Below, piece by piece: positions 15,671 through 27,027 of a stretch of DNA of 33,320 nucleotides. Position 1 is the first letter of the stretch; the number at the start of each line of letters is the position of its first letter. This DNA is from Parabacteroides sp. Lineage in GTDB: Bacteria; Bacteroidota; Bacteroidia; Bacteroidales; Tannerellaceae. The notes below the pieces were generated by a model. It worked only from the letters and a program-made list of their open reading frames with translations, was not told where the DNA came from and did no database searches. The position numbers and the translations under genes are program-made. The stretch lies in NCBI GenBank assembly GCA_018054455.1, contig JAGPJL010000016.1, forward strand, positions 1 through 33,320. The letters run 5' to 3'.

Positions 15671-16993
15671 ATGAATAGACGTAATTTCCTGCAAAAATCA
15701 GCTTTTACCGCAGCCGGATTAGGTATGGCACCTCTCTTTGGCTCATCATACCAATCGATATACGGACAAACAGCACCAAGCAATAAAGTAAAAGTAGGCT
15801 TGATTGGTTGCAGAAGCCAGGGATGGTCGAACCTAAATACATTCCTTCAGTATCCCGAAGTTGAATGCGTAGCTCTTTGTGATATCGACGACGAATGGCT
15901 GAATAAACGAGCAGACGATGTATTTAAAAAAACTGGTAAAAAAGTAAAGAACTGCTATAAGGACTGGCGCAAACTCATTGATAACAAAGATGTTGATGTA
16001 GTAATTATCGGCACGCCCGATCACTGGCACTGTCTACCTTTAGTTTACGCTTGTCAGGCTGGTAAAGATGTGTTTGTGGAAAAACCCCTTGCAAATACCA
16101 TCGAAGAATGTAATCTGATGGTAAAAGCAGCGCGCAAATACGACCGTGTTGTACAAGTTGGACAATGGCAACGTAGCGACCCTCACTGGAACGAAGCAGC
16201 CAATTATTTGAAAGCAGGGAATATCGGACGTATCCGTACCGTAAAGGTTTGGGCATACCAAGACGGGAAACCGACCCTTCCTGTAATACCTGACAGTCCT
16301 GTGCCGGCTGGAGTTGATTACGACATGTGGCTTGGTCCGGCTCCAAAACGACCGTTCAATACGTATCGCTTTCATTACAACTTCCGGTTCTTTTGGGATT
16401 ACGCCGGCGGATTGATGTCCGACTGGGGTGTGCACCTTTTAGACTATGCTTTGGAAGGAATGGGGGCAGATCTTCCAACATCCATTTTATCCAGCGGAGG
16501 TAAGTTTGCCTACCCCAACGACGCTATGGAAACACCAGATACCCTGATGGCGACTTACGCGTATAAGAACTTCAATATAATATGGGATCACGCATGCGGA
16601 ATAAGTCACGGACTTTACGGACGAAAGGAAGGGCTTGCTTTCTTCGGCGAAAACGGCACCTTGGTTCTCGATAGAGCTGGCTGGGAAGTTATACCAGAAA
16701 TTTCCAACAAAATAGCCCGCATGGATGCGGTTCCGTTCAAAAAAGGTGAAGGTAAAGGCTTGTATAACCACGTAGGAAATATGCTTGAATGTATAAAAAC
16801 CCGTGAATTACCAAATGCAGATGTCGCCATCGGTGCCAAAGTTGCCAAGATGTCGCACCTTGCAAATATTTCCAGCCGTGTAGGAAGGGGATTGGTTTGG
16901 GACGATGCAAACAGCCTGTTCGTTAACGATCCTGAAGCGACTGCACTTGTTAAGGCACACTACAGAGACCCATGGAAGTTGCCTGTTTTATAA
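15671..16993 (+). CDS. Tat-exported Gfo/Idh/MocA-family oxidoreductase
   Basis: A 440-residue NAD(P)-dependent dehydrogenase-like protein. The N-terminus, MNRRNFLQKSAFTAAGLGM, is a twin-arginine signal, so a folded, cofactor-loaded protein should be exported. The Rossmann fold starts at VKVGLIGCRSQGW (about residue 42), followed by the EKP motif (137-139) with the catalytic lysine and GVHLLD with His255 and Asp258. C-terminal domain motifs include WDYAGGLMSDWG. Exported members of this family in Bacteroidetes act on sugars or sugar derivatives, some as oxidative glycosidases; the substrate here is unknown. It is a single-gene unit, closed by a large palindrome. A possible promoter is TAGTATTG (15631-15638), 19 bp after a TTG. 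Confidence 0.88.
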   Translation: MNRRNFLQKSAFTAAGLGMAPLFGSSYQSIYGQTAPSNKVKVGLIGCRSQGWSNLNTFLQYPEVECVALCDIDDEWLNKRADDVFKKTGKKVKNCYKDWRKLIDNKDVDVVIIGTPDHWHCLPLVYACQAGKDVFVEKPLANTIEECNLMVKAARKYDRVVQVGQWQRSDPHWNEAANYLKAGNIGRIRTVKVWAYQDGKPTLPVIPDSPVPAGVDYDMWLGPAPKRPFNTYRFHYNFRFFWDYAGGLMSDWGVHLLDYALEGMGADLPTSILSSGGKFAYPNDAMETPDTLMATYAYKNFNIIWDHACGISHGLYGRKEGLAFFGENGTLVLDRAGWEVIPEISNKIARMDAVPFKKGEGKGLYNHVGNMLECIKTRELPNADVAIGAKVAKMSHLANISSRVGRGLVWDDANSLFVNDPEATALVKAHYRDPWKLPVL

Positions 16994-17023
16994 CCTCATC
17001 GATGTGACTGACGGTTCTCATAT

Positions 17024-17083
17024 CTTTTAACGGAAAAGGTCGTTAACTTTTATATAAAAGTTAACGACCTTTTCCGTTAAAAG
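17024..17083. terminator. 60-bp perfect palindrome, bidirectional terminator between convergent genes
   Basis: Thirty-base arms (17024-17053 and 17054-17083) are exactly complementary with no spacer. Within it the inner stem GGTCGTTAAC...GTTAACGACC is followed by TTTT on either strand, so it can act as a terminator for both the Gfo/Idh gene (stop at 16993) and dapA (minus strand, stop at 17121). Perfect arms of this length are unusual for a terminator. Confidence 0.75.
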
Positions 17084-17120
17084 TATACTGATTCAAAATA
17101 AAATCAGCACTCTATTTAAA

Positions 17121-18014
17121 TCAGCACTTAATACTTAGCTGACGAAGAACGTCACGAATCTTTTCGTATGTTGTAATGCGTGTAGGAACCAAAGGTAAAC
17201 GAAGCTTGTTTTCTATGTATCCCATAGTATTTAAAATACTCTTTACACCAGCAGGATTACCATCTACAAATAGCAACTCTATTAACTCCGTAAATCTATG
17301 ATGAATGGTTAGAGCATTATTATAGTCGCCGTTCAATGCAAGTCTTACCATTTTGCTGAATTCCTTCGGGAATGCATTTCCTATCACAGAAATAACACCT
17401 ACAGCCCCAAGGGTAATCAATGGGAAAGTGATTCCGTCATCACCAGAAATTACTTCGAAATTTGCCGGTTTATTCTTGATAATATCATCCATCTGGGTGA
17501 TATTGCCTGACGCTTCTTTAACAGCTACTACATTTTTAAAATCCCGTGCAATACGGAGAGTAGTCTGCGCAGTCATATTTACGCCCGTACGTCCCGGAAC
17601 ATTATAAATAACTATTGGAAGAGTTGTAGCTTCTGAAATAGCTTTATAGTGCTGATAGATTCCTTCCTGCGATGGTTTATTATAGTAAGGAACAACCGAA
17701 AGAATCGCATCAATACCGTCGAAATTGTCGTTTTTAAGCTTTTCAACAATCGATCGCGTACAGTTGCCTCCTAATCCAAGTACTACCGGAATACGGCCTC
17801 GAACTTTAGAAACAACCAAACTTACAATTTCTTTCTTTTCTTCCTCCGTTAACGTAGGTGTTTCTGCGGTAGTACCTAAAACTACCAAATAATCGGTGCC
17901 GTTTTGAACCTGATAATCTACCAGTCGTCCTAACGCTTCGTAATCGACACTCTCATCTTCTTTGAAAGGAGTGATCAAAGCCACACCCATTCCTTTTAAA
18001 TTTATATCTACCAT
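17121..18014 (-). CDS. dapA: 4-hydroxy-tetrahydrodipicolinate synthase
   Basis: A 297-residue aldolase-family enzyme condensing pyruvate with aspartate semialdehyde in lysine and meso-diaminopimelate synthesis. The Schiff-base lysine is Lys166 in VVAVKEASGN, the catalytic tyrosine Tyr137 in VIYNVPGRTG, and GTTAETPTL (47-55) carries the conserved threonines. I start at ATG 18014 (MVDINLKGMGVALITPF), which matches Bacteroides DapA in length and beginning; an in-frame ATG ten codons earlier (18044) gives an atypical N-terminus. It is the last gene of the cysQ-ligA-DUF6913-dapA strand run, 50 nt after the DUF6913 gene. A palindromic terminator follows. Confidence 0.96.
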   Translation of the reverse strand: MVDINLKGMGVALITPFKEDESVDYEALGRLVDYQVQNGTDYLVVLGTTAETPTLTEEEKKEIVSLVVSKVRGRIPVVLGLGGNCTRSIVEKLKNDNFDGIDAILSVVPYYNKPSQEGIYQHYKAISEATTLPIVIYNVPGRTGVNMTAQTTLRIARDFKNVVAVKEASGNITQMDDIIKNKPANFEVISGDDGITFPLITLGAVGVISVIGNAFPKEFSKMVRLALNGDYNNALTIHHRFTELIELLFVDGNPAGVKSILNTMGYIENKLRLPLVPTRITTYEKIRDVLRQLSIKC

Positions 18015-18064
18015 CGGGAAACTACACATTTTGTTATTTCGCACTGCAAATGTAAGAATTTATA

Positions 18065-20607
<2,543 letters not shown>

Positions 20608-21441
20608 CTATTTACGAACACGTTCGGTTACAAACCACGGATTTGTAAGGTCTTCTTTATTATACGTCAGCGGGGTATTACCGTTAAGCTGATAGATCTC
20701 GCATCCGGCTTCCCTGACGATAGCATGACCCGCTGCAGTATCCCATTCCATACAAGGAGCAAAACGAGGATAAATATCAGCACTTCCCTCGGCAACCATA
20801 CCTAATTTTATGGAACTACCGCAGACAATCAATGAAACTTCACACCCTTGCTCACGAAGATTATCCACAAAAGCAGCCACATGAACATTCACATACGACC
20901 TCGAAGAAGCGACGATTACTCCTTCATGTTTATCCGCAAGCGGCAATCTCTCTTTCTTATCCAGCAATGTTTCCATTCCTTGCAAATAAGCATACGAACA
21001 GTTTCTTATCTTAAAGGCTCCATCCCCTTTGGTTGCATAATACAGAACCTGTTTAACTGGAATATAAATAACACCCAAAACAGGCTCGCTGTTCGAAATC
21101 AAAGCGATATTTACTGTAAATTCACCGTTCTTTCTAAGAAAATCCTTCGTTCCATCAAGAGGATCAACCATCCAAAAGGTTTTCCAGTTTTTTCGCTCAT
21201 CGAAAGGGATAAAGCCTCCTTCTTCACTCAAAACCGGATGAGCGGTATCACTCAAATAGGAAAGAATAATGCTGTTTGCATTCCGGTCGGCCACAGTCAG
21301 AGGGGAATCATCAGCTTTCTGTTCCACTTCAAGTTCTTCATCTGCTCCAGCATAAATCCGGCTAATCTCCTGTCCTGCATGGAGTGCAGCCCTGATTGCA
21401 ACGTATAAATCGCATTTTGATACTCCCATCTGTTCTTTCAT
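20608..21441 (-). CDS. cysQ: 3'(2'),5'-bisphosphate nucleotidase
   Basis: A CysQ-type phosphatase of the inositol monophosphatase superfamily, which removes the 3'-phosphate from adenosine 3',5'-bisphosphate released by sulfate assimilation and other PAPS-dependent reactions. The metal-binding motifs are present: SEEGG, MVDPLDGTKDF and, near the end, EWDTAAGHAIV. I chose ATG 21441 (277 residues) because an earlier ATG (21459) lies inside the TATGTTTG promoter box at 21457-21464, upstream of the expected transcription start. ATG 21429 (MGVSK) is an equally possible start that fits family length. It opens the minus-strand run into ligA. Confidence 0.9.
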   Translation of the reverse strand: MKEQMGVSKCDLYVAIRAALHAGQEISRIYAGADEELEVEQKADDSPLTVADRNANSIILSYLSDTAHPVLSEEGGFIPFDERKNWKTFWMVDPLDGTKDFLRKNGEFTVNIALISNSEPVLGVIYIPVKQVLYYATKGDGAFKIRNCSYAYLQGMETLLDKKERLPLADKHEGVIVASSRSYVNVHVAAFVDNLREQGCEVSLIVCGSSIKLGMVAEGSADIYPRFAPCMEWDTAAGHAIVREAGCEIYQLNGNTPLTYNKEDLTNPWFVTERVRK

Positions 21442-21456
21442 TCTTATTTGACTATG

Positions 21457-21464
21457 CAAACATA
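21457..21464 (-). promoter_or_regulatory. Bacteroidetes -7 box for cysQ-ligA run
   Basis: The minus strand reads TATGTTTG, a full match to TAnnTTTG. Transcription should begin near 21452, giving a leader of about 10 nt for ATG 21441 or 23 nt for ATG 21429, and excluding the ATG at 21459. Confidence 0.5.
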
Positions 21465-21539
21465 GTAAAGAAATGTCCTTTTATTGTATAACCCCCGCAA
21501 TTTATAACTTATTTTTAGGAGCTCTTCTGAAAATAATTG

Positions 21540-21547
21540 TAAATTTG
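21540..21547 (+). promoter_or_regulatory. Bacteroidetes -7 box for glyA
   Basis: TAAATTTG is a full match to TAnnTTTG, 68 bp upstream of the glyA ATG, so the mRNA would have a leader of about 60 nt. No good -33 element is visible. The 174-bp divergent gap between cysQ and glyA contains no gene. Confidence 0.45.
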
Positions 21548-21615
21548 CATCGTCTCTAACTAAATAGAGTTTCTTTTTTTGCATATTCATTTGCAGTAAA
21601 CCAATTTTTTAGGTA

Positions 21616-22896
21616 ATGAAAAAGGACAACATCATTTTCGACATCATTGAAAAAGAACATCAGCGGCAGCTTAAGGGTATTGAGCTAATAGCTTCTGAAA
21701 ACTTTGTAAGTGACCAGGTAATGCAAGCCATGGGCAGCTGTCTTACCAATAAGTACGCCGAGGGTTATCCCGGAAAGCGTTATTATGGAGGATGCGAGGT
21801 AGTAGATCAAAGCGAAACCGTAGCCATCGAAAGACTGAAAAAGCTATTTAACGCCGAATGGGCAAACGTGCAGCCACACTCTGGAGCGCAGGCAAATGCT
21901 GCTGCATTCCTGGCAGTATTAAATCCAGGGGATACTTTCCTTGGGCTTAACCTCTCGCACGGCGGGCATCTTTCTCACGGTTCGCCCGTAAACAGCTCAG
22001 GTATTTTATACCATGCGACTGAATATAACGTAAAAGAAGATACCGGTCTGGTTGATTACGACCAAATGGAAGAAGTAGCTCTTCGCGAACGACCTAAATT
22101 GATTATAGGTGGTGGATCTGCTTATTCGCGTGAATGGGATTATAAGCGTATGCGTGAAATCGCCGACAAGGTAGGTGCATTGTTGATGATTGACATGGCA
22201 CACCCAGCAGGTTTGATTGCTGCCGGATTATTAAATAATCCGTTAGAATACGCACACATTGTTACTTCAACAACTCATAAAACCTTGCGTGGACCTCGTG
22301 GTGGTATTATTCTTGTAGGCAAAGATTTTGAAAATCCCTGGGGTAAAAAAACTCCAAAGGGCGAAACAAAGATGATGTCTCAATTGCTTGATTCGGCTGT
22401 ATTCCCTGGTATCCAGGGTGGACCACTGGAACATGTAATCGCTGCTAAAGCTGTATCATTTGGTGAAGCATTGGAACCTGAATACAAAGTTTATCAGGCA
22501 CAGGTTAAAGCCAATGCCGCAGCAATGGCCAAAGCCTTTACTGAAAGCGGATATAAGATAATTTCCGGAGGCACAGACAACCACAGCATGCTTATCGATT
22601 TACGCACCAAGTTCCCTGAATTGACAGGTAAAGTGGCTGAAAAAGCATTGGTTGCTGCAGACATCACCGTTAACAAAAATATGGTTCCCTTCGACAGCCG
22701 TTCTCCATTCCTTACATCAGGTATCCGAGTAGGTACTCCCGCTATCACAACCCGTGGCGCAATGGAACCTTTGATGGAAGAAATAGTAGAAATGATGGAT
22801 ACTGTTCTTTCTAATCCTGAATGCGACAAGACAATCACGTCTGTTCGTGAAAAGGTAAATGGTATCATGAAAGAGTATCCCATCTTTGCATGGTAA
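21616..22896 (+). CDS. glyA: Serine hydroxymethyltransferase
   Basis: A 426-residue PLP enzyme interconverting serine and glycine with tetrahydrofolate, the main source of one-carbon units. The PLP lysine is Lys222 in [15 protein letters not shown]. Other hallmarks are [11 protein letters not shown] near the N-terminus, [15 protein letters not shown], and the cofactor-binding DMAHPAGL segment. Length is normal for the bacterial enzyme. It is transcribed alone: a strong hairpin follows seven bases after the stop. Codon use is regular and no defect is seen. Confidence 0.98.
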   Translation: MKKDNIIFDIIEKEHQRQLKGIELIASENFVSDQVMQAMGSCLTNKYAEGYPGKRYYGGCEVVDQSETVAIERLKKLFNAEWANVQPHSGAQANAAAFLAVLNPGDTFLGLNLSHGGHLSHGSPVNSSGILYHATEYNVKEDTGLVDYDQMEEVALRERPKLIIGGGSAYSREWDYKRMREIADKVGALLMIDMAHPAGLIAAGLLNNPLEYAHIVTSTTHKTLRGPRGGIILVGKDFENPWGKKTPKGETKMMSQLLDSAVFPGIQGGPLEHVIAAKAVSFGEALEPEYKVYQAQVKANAAAMAKAFTESGYKIISGGTDNHSMLIDLRTKFPELTGKVAEKALVAADITVNKNMVPFDSRSPFLTSGIRVGTPAITTRGAMEPLMEEIVEMMDTVLSNPECDKTITSVREKVNGIMKEYPIFAW

Positions 22897-22902
22897 TATA
22901 AC

Positions 22903-22937
22903 AAAGACGAGGTATGTCCTTGGCATACTTCGTCTTT
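22903..22937 (+). terminator. Intrinsic terminator after glyA
   Basis: A 14-bp stem with one G-U pair, AAAGACGAGGTATG (22903-22916) against CATACTTCGTCTTT (22924-22937), followed by a T-rich tract (TCTCTTCTT). It separates glyA from the hexosaminidase gene, whose real start at 22980 lies downstream. Confidence 0.8.
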
Positions 22938-22979
22938 TCTCTTCTTAAGCTAAAACACTCTATTAAATTTATAAACAAC

Positions 22980-25307
22980 ATGAAAACACTCGTTATGCTC
23001 TGTGCAGCCACTGCACTCAGCCTATTCGCATCGTGCGAAAGTCCAACGAAACAGATGCCTTACAATCAGGGTATCAATGTGATTCCCAAACCAGTTAGTT
23101 TGGTTCAGAATGAAGGGAACTTCAAACTTGACAAAAACACAACGTTCTCTGCTCCCGGCGCCGAAGCAAAAACAATTGCTGAGTTCTTTGCTGCAAAGAT
23201 GAAATCGTCTACAGGTTATACACTTGCAGTCAGCGACAAAGAAGCCTCTTCCAACGCTATCACTCTTTTAATTGATGGATCTCTGGATGTAAACGAAGAA
23301 GGTTATACACTTGAAGCCACAAACAAACTTGTAACTATTAAAGCAAAAACAGCTAAAGGACTTTTCTACGGTATGCAAACTCTCATGCAGTTGTTACCAG
23401 CCGAAATAGAAAGTGCTGCAGAGGTTAAAGGAATAGCATGGACGTTACCTTGTGTTACGGTAAAAGATCAGCCTCGCTTTGCCTATCGTGGCATAATGCT
23501 TGATCCTTGCCGCCATTTTATCCCTGTTGAAAATATCAAGAAGCAACTGGATGTACTTGCTTTATTCAAAATAAACAGTTTCCACTGGCATCTTACAGAA
23601 GATCAGGGTTGGAGAATTGAAATCAAAAAATACCCAAAACTTACCGAGATCGGTTCAAAACGTATCGACGGTGAAGGAACAGAATATAGCGGTTTTTACA
23701 CACAGGAACAGATCAAAGAAGTGGTTGCATATGCTACAGCCCGCTTCATCAATGTAATTCCTGAGATTGAATTACCTGGTCATGCTCTTGCAGCCATCTC
23801 TGCTTATCCGGAGCTTTCCTGCACTGGAGAACAACTTACTCCGCGTATTATCTGGGGAGTAGAAGAAGATGTTTATTGTGCTGGCAAAGAAGAAACTTTC
23901 AAGTTTTTGGAAGATGTAATTGCAGAAGTAGCTCCTTTATTCCCTGGAGAATACTTTCATATTGGCGGAGACGAATGTCCTAAAACCCGTTGGGAAAAGT
24001 GTCCATTGTGTCAGAAGAGAATGCGCGAAAACAAGCTAAAGGATGAACACCAACTGCAAAGTTATTTCGTACAACGCATGGAAAAGGTACTTGAAAAATA
24101 CGGAAAGAAAATGATCGGCTGGGACGAGATACTGGAAGGCGGATTGGCTCCTTCTGCAACTGTTATGTCTTGGAGAGGTGAAGAAGGCGGTATCGCTGCT
24201 GCAAGCATGGATCATGATGTAATTATGACTCCCGCAGGTAATGGTATGTACCTTGACCACTATCAGGGTGACTCTAAAATAGAACCTGTTGCCATTGGAG
24301 GATTTACTTTGCTTGAAAAGGTTTATAACTATAATCCTGTACCAGACACATTGGTTGGACTAGGCAAAAGCAACTTCATCAAGGGAGTACAAAGTAATAT
24401 CTGGTCTGAGTACATGTATAACACCGATATCATGGAATACCGTATTTATCCACGTATTCTGGCATTGGCAGAAATTGCATGGACACCGCTTGAAGGAAAA
24501 GATTACAAAGACTTTGAGCGTCGAATCGACAATGCGCTGGTACGTTTGGACGGACACGGTATCAATTATCATATTCCTCAACCTGAACAACCCGGAGGTT
24601 CTGTTAACTTCGTAGCCTTTACTGACAAAGCAACGCTTGAGTTTAAAACCTCTCGTCCGATTAAGGTTGTTTACACAACTGATGGCTCTGAACCGACTGC
24701 TACTTCTGCTGTATATGCAACACCTCTTGAATTCAGCAAAACAACTGTATTAAAAGTCCGCTCGGTATTAGTTTCAGGCAAAATGAGCCCGGTTCGTACT
24801 ATCACAGTGGAGAAGCAAGCCTTGGCTCCTGCCAAAGAAGCAGCCACTACAAAACCAGGATTAAAAATGCAGGTTACCTATGGCAACTATCTCGAGTCGT
24901 CCAAACTGGCGAGCGTTACAGACTGGAAAGAATCTACAATCAAAGATTTAATGGAAATTCGCTCTGTTGAAAAGACCGACGAAGCTATGCGTAACGTTAA
25001 ACAATACGCAGCCATTGCAACGGGATACATCAACATCCCTGAAGATGGTGTTTATTTCTTCTCTTCAGATAATGAAGAAGTCTGGATTGATGGCAAGTTG
25101 TTAATCAATAACGGCGGCGAAGTAAAACGCTTTTCTCGTCACGATAGCTCAGCTGCTCTTGCAAAAGGTCTGCACGAAATTAAAGTTGTATTCCTTGGAC
25201 ACATAATAGGAGGATGGCCTTCTAACTGGAACGATGGTAGCGTTAAGTTACGCAAAGCCGGAACTGAGACGTTTGAGACTGTTACTCCAGAAATGCTATC
25301 ATTCTAA
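22980..25307 (+). CDS. Beta-N-acetylhexosaminidase, GH20 lipoprotein
   Basis: A 775-residue exported glycosidase. I start at ATG 22980, where MKTLVMLCAATALSLFASCES is a lipoprotein signal; the in-frame ATG at 22914 lies inside the glyA terminator hairpin. The GH20b domain (about residues 30-150) is followed by the catalytic barrel with FRGIML-type strand FAYRGIMLDPCRHF, HWHLTEDQGWRIE and the catalytic Asp331-Glu332 pair in HIGGDECPKTRWEKC. A small beta domain with TTDGSEPTATSAVY (about 575-610) and a C-terminal PA14-like domain (about 635-770, VYFFSSDNEEVWIDGKLL) follow. It removes terminal beta-GlcNAc or GalNAc, likely from host mucin or N-glycans or from murein fragments. The bidirectional terminator at its end separates it from the histidine kinase. 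Confidence 0.93.
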   Translation: MKTLVMLCAATALSLFASCESPTKQMPYNQGINVIPKPVSLVQNEGNFKLDKNTTFSAPGAEAKTIAEFFAAKMKSSTGYTLAVSDKEASSNAITLLIDGSLDVNEEGYTLEATNKLVTIKAKTAKGLFYGMQTLMQLLPAEIESAAEVKGIAWTLPCVTVKDQPRFAYRGIMLDPCRHFIPVENIKKQLDVLALFKINSFHWHLTEDQGWRIEIKKYPKLTEIGSKRIDGEGTEYSGFYTQEQIKEVVAYATARFINVIPEIELPGHALAAISAYPELSCTGEQLTPRIIWGVEEDVYCAGKEETFKFLEDVIAEVAPLFPGEYFHIGGDECPKTRWEKCPLCQKRMRENKLKDEHQLQSYFVQRMEKVLEKYGKKMIGWDEILEGGLAPSATVMSWRGEEGGIAAASMDHDVIMTPAGNGMYLDHYQGDSKIEPVAIGGFTLLEKVYNYNPVPDTLVGLGKSNFIKGVQSNIWSEYMYNTDIMEYRIYPRILALAEIAWTPLEGKDYKDFERRIDNALVRLDGHGINYHIPQPEQPGGSVNFVAFTDKATLEFKTSRPIKVVYTTDGSEPTATSAVYATPLEFSKTTVLKVRSVLVSGKMSPVRTITVEKQALAPAKEAATTKPGLKMQVTYGNYLESSKLASVTDWKESTIKDLMEIRSVEKTDEAMRNVKQYAAIATGYINIPEDGVYFFSSDNEEVWIDGKLLINNGGEVKRFSRHDSSAALAKGLHEIKVVFLGHIIGGWPSNWNDGSVKLRKAGTETFETVTPEMLSF

Positions 25308-25364
25308 TTAAATCCATAATAGCTTAGGACTGTCAAAATTAAAACAACCCTAAGTGTTATCCAT

Positions 25365-25406
25365 AAAAAAGGCCCTTAACCGGAATTCGGTTTAAGGGCC
25401 TTTTTA
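25365..25406. terminator. Bidirectional terminator between GH20 and histidine kinase genes
   Basis: An inverted repeat with AAAAAAGGCCCTTAACCG pairing to CGGTTTAAGGGCCTTTTT around GAATT, with one bulged base. Flanking A and T runs let it terminate both the plus-strand GH20 gene and the minus-strand kinase gene, which converge here. Confidence 0.85.
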
Positions 25407-25417
25407 TGAATAACAAT

Positions 25418-26971
25418 TTAGGTACGCATATCTGGAACAGGAAAAACTGGCAAAGAAAAATAAAAAACGCTCCCTTCTCCCGGCTGAGAAGTAACTCTAA
25501 CAGAACCTCCCATAATTTTAACCAGCCCTTTGGTAATAGACAAACCAAGACCAAATCCATTCTGATTAGCAGTAAGCTTTACAAAGCGATCAAAAATTGT
25601 TTCCAGTTTATTTTCAGAAATACCTACGCCAGTATCTTTTACATAAAACTCCACCATATCGGCGTTAGCTGTATAACCAAATGAAATTGTTCCCTGTATC
25701 GTATTATTTAACGCATTATTCAATAGATTATTCATAATCTGAATAAAACGACTTTTATCAGCCATTAGCAATATATCAGTCTCAGGACAATCATATTCCA
25801 ACATCACTCCCTCTGGCATGCGCAATTTTGTAATACGATATACATCATTCAGCAATTGATTCAAAGATAATGGCTCCAATTGAATCGTTATGGTGTCCGA
25901 TTCAATTTTTGAGAGATCCAATATGTCATTAATCAACCTCAACAACAATTCATTATTCGTTTTAATGATCTCACTATATTTTTTCCTGTCATCCTCATCA
26001 TCTGCATATGCCAGCAAATCAGAAAATCCTACAATTGCATTAAGTGGAGTTCTTATCTCATGACTCATATTTGCAAGAAATGCAGATTTCATTTTATCAG
26101 CCTTCTCTGCTGATTCTTTCGCTTCAATGAGCGAAGTAATATCCCACCAAAGTGAAACAATTAAAAAATGATTATCTCCTTGCGGAACCAAAAACTTCAT
26201 CAAGTCCTGGTATTTTTTTTTACCCGAAGGCATTATCCGATGAGTTTTTAAAGTCAACGACACACCAGTTCGTAACAACTCCTCCTCCTGCAATCGAATT
26301 TCCTCTCTTAATGAATTGCTAAACAACCCTATTTCTTCATTTGATTTACCTATTGCCTGAATGGCAGGTATTCCGGTATCTCTCTCTAATTCTTTATTCC
26401 AGTAAAGATAACGAAATTCATCTGATGGATCTTTGATGGAAAGTTCCATCGGAATAGTATCAAGTATGGTATTCAACAACTTATTTAGCTCATCTACCCT
26501 CTTTTGACGTACGAATCGCTGAGTTATATTATGAGCAAAAACCATCACTCTTTGTTCGTCAAATGCAATAGCCTTTGCTTGATAATAATATTTATTTTTA
26601 TCATCAAAAATCATATATTCAATAGATCGAGGAATTCCGTCCTGAAGTATTTTTGAAACGGTTTCTCTTATTAAAAGTAAATCTCTTGTTTCATGCCTCC
26701 GGTCCAGATTTTGACCAACAATCTGCTGATTATAAATCACATCACTACCCGGGGTGACGATTTCTTCTATAACACCATCTTTACGTGCAATAAAAATTGT
26801 ATCCGGAATGCATTCCAGAATTTTTCGACTTCGATAGTTTTCTTTTGAAATCGAATTTAATTCATTTTCATGTAGTATAGAAGGAGTCAATGACTCCGTA
26901 AATACCATTCTACCATAAGAAAAGTCTATTGGAGTTTCTTTGATTGAATCATTCGTGGCTTTATTTGTCAT
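25418..26971 (-). CDS. Soluble PAS-domain sensor histidine kinase
   Basis: A 517-residue kinase with no membrane segment or signal peptide, so it senses a cytoplasmic cue. Two PAS-like domains occupy about residues 48-155 (ILECIPDTIFIARKDG) and 165-285 (LNTILDTIPMELSIKDP). The HisKA dimerisation domain has the phospho-accepting His304 in ANMSHEIRTPLNAIVGFSDLL, and the HATPase domain shows the N box NNLLNNALNN, the G1 box DTGVGI and the G2 box GFGLGLSITKGL. No receiver domain is attached. It lies 56 bp downstream of the GH51 gene on the same strand. The closest response regulator is the single-domain one at 29721; pairing is inference. Terminator at 25365-25406. Confidence 0.93.
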   Translation of the reverse strand: MTNKATNDSIKETPIDFSYGRMVFTESLTPSILHENELNSISKENYRSRKILECIPDTIFIARKDGVIEEIVTPGSDVIYNQQIVGQNLDRRHETRDLLLIRETVSKILQDGIPRSIEYMIFDDKNKYYYQAKAIAFDEQRVMVFAHNITQRFVRQKRVDELNKLLNTILDTIPMELSIKDPSDEFRYLYWNKELERDTGIPAIQAIGKSNEEIGLFSNSLREEIRLQEEELLRTGVSLTLKTHRIMPSGKKKYQDLMKFLVPQGDNHFLIVSLWWDITSLIEAKESAEKADKMKSAFLANMSHEIRTPLNAIVGFSDLLAYADDEDDRKKYSEIIKTNNELLLRLINDILDLSKIESDTITIQLEPLSLNQLLNDVYRITKLRMPEGVMLEYDCPETDILLMADKSRFIQIMNNLLNNALNNTIQGTISFGYTANADMVEFYVKDTGVGISENKLETIFDRFVKLTANQNGFGLGLSITKGLVKIMGGSVRVTSQPGEGSVFYFSLPVFPVPDMRT

Positions 26972-27027
26972 TACTAATATTCATCAGCTGGTTATAAAAC
27001 GGCTGCAATATAACTAATAATTATTTT

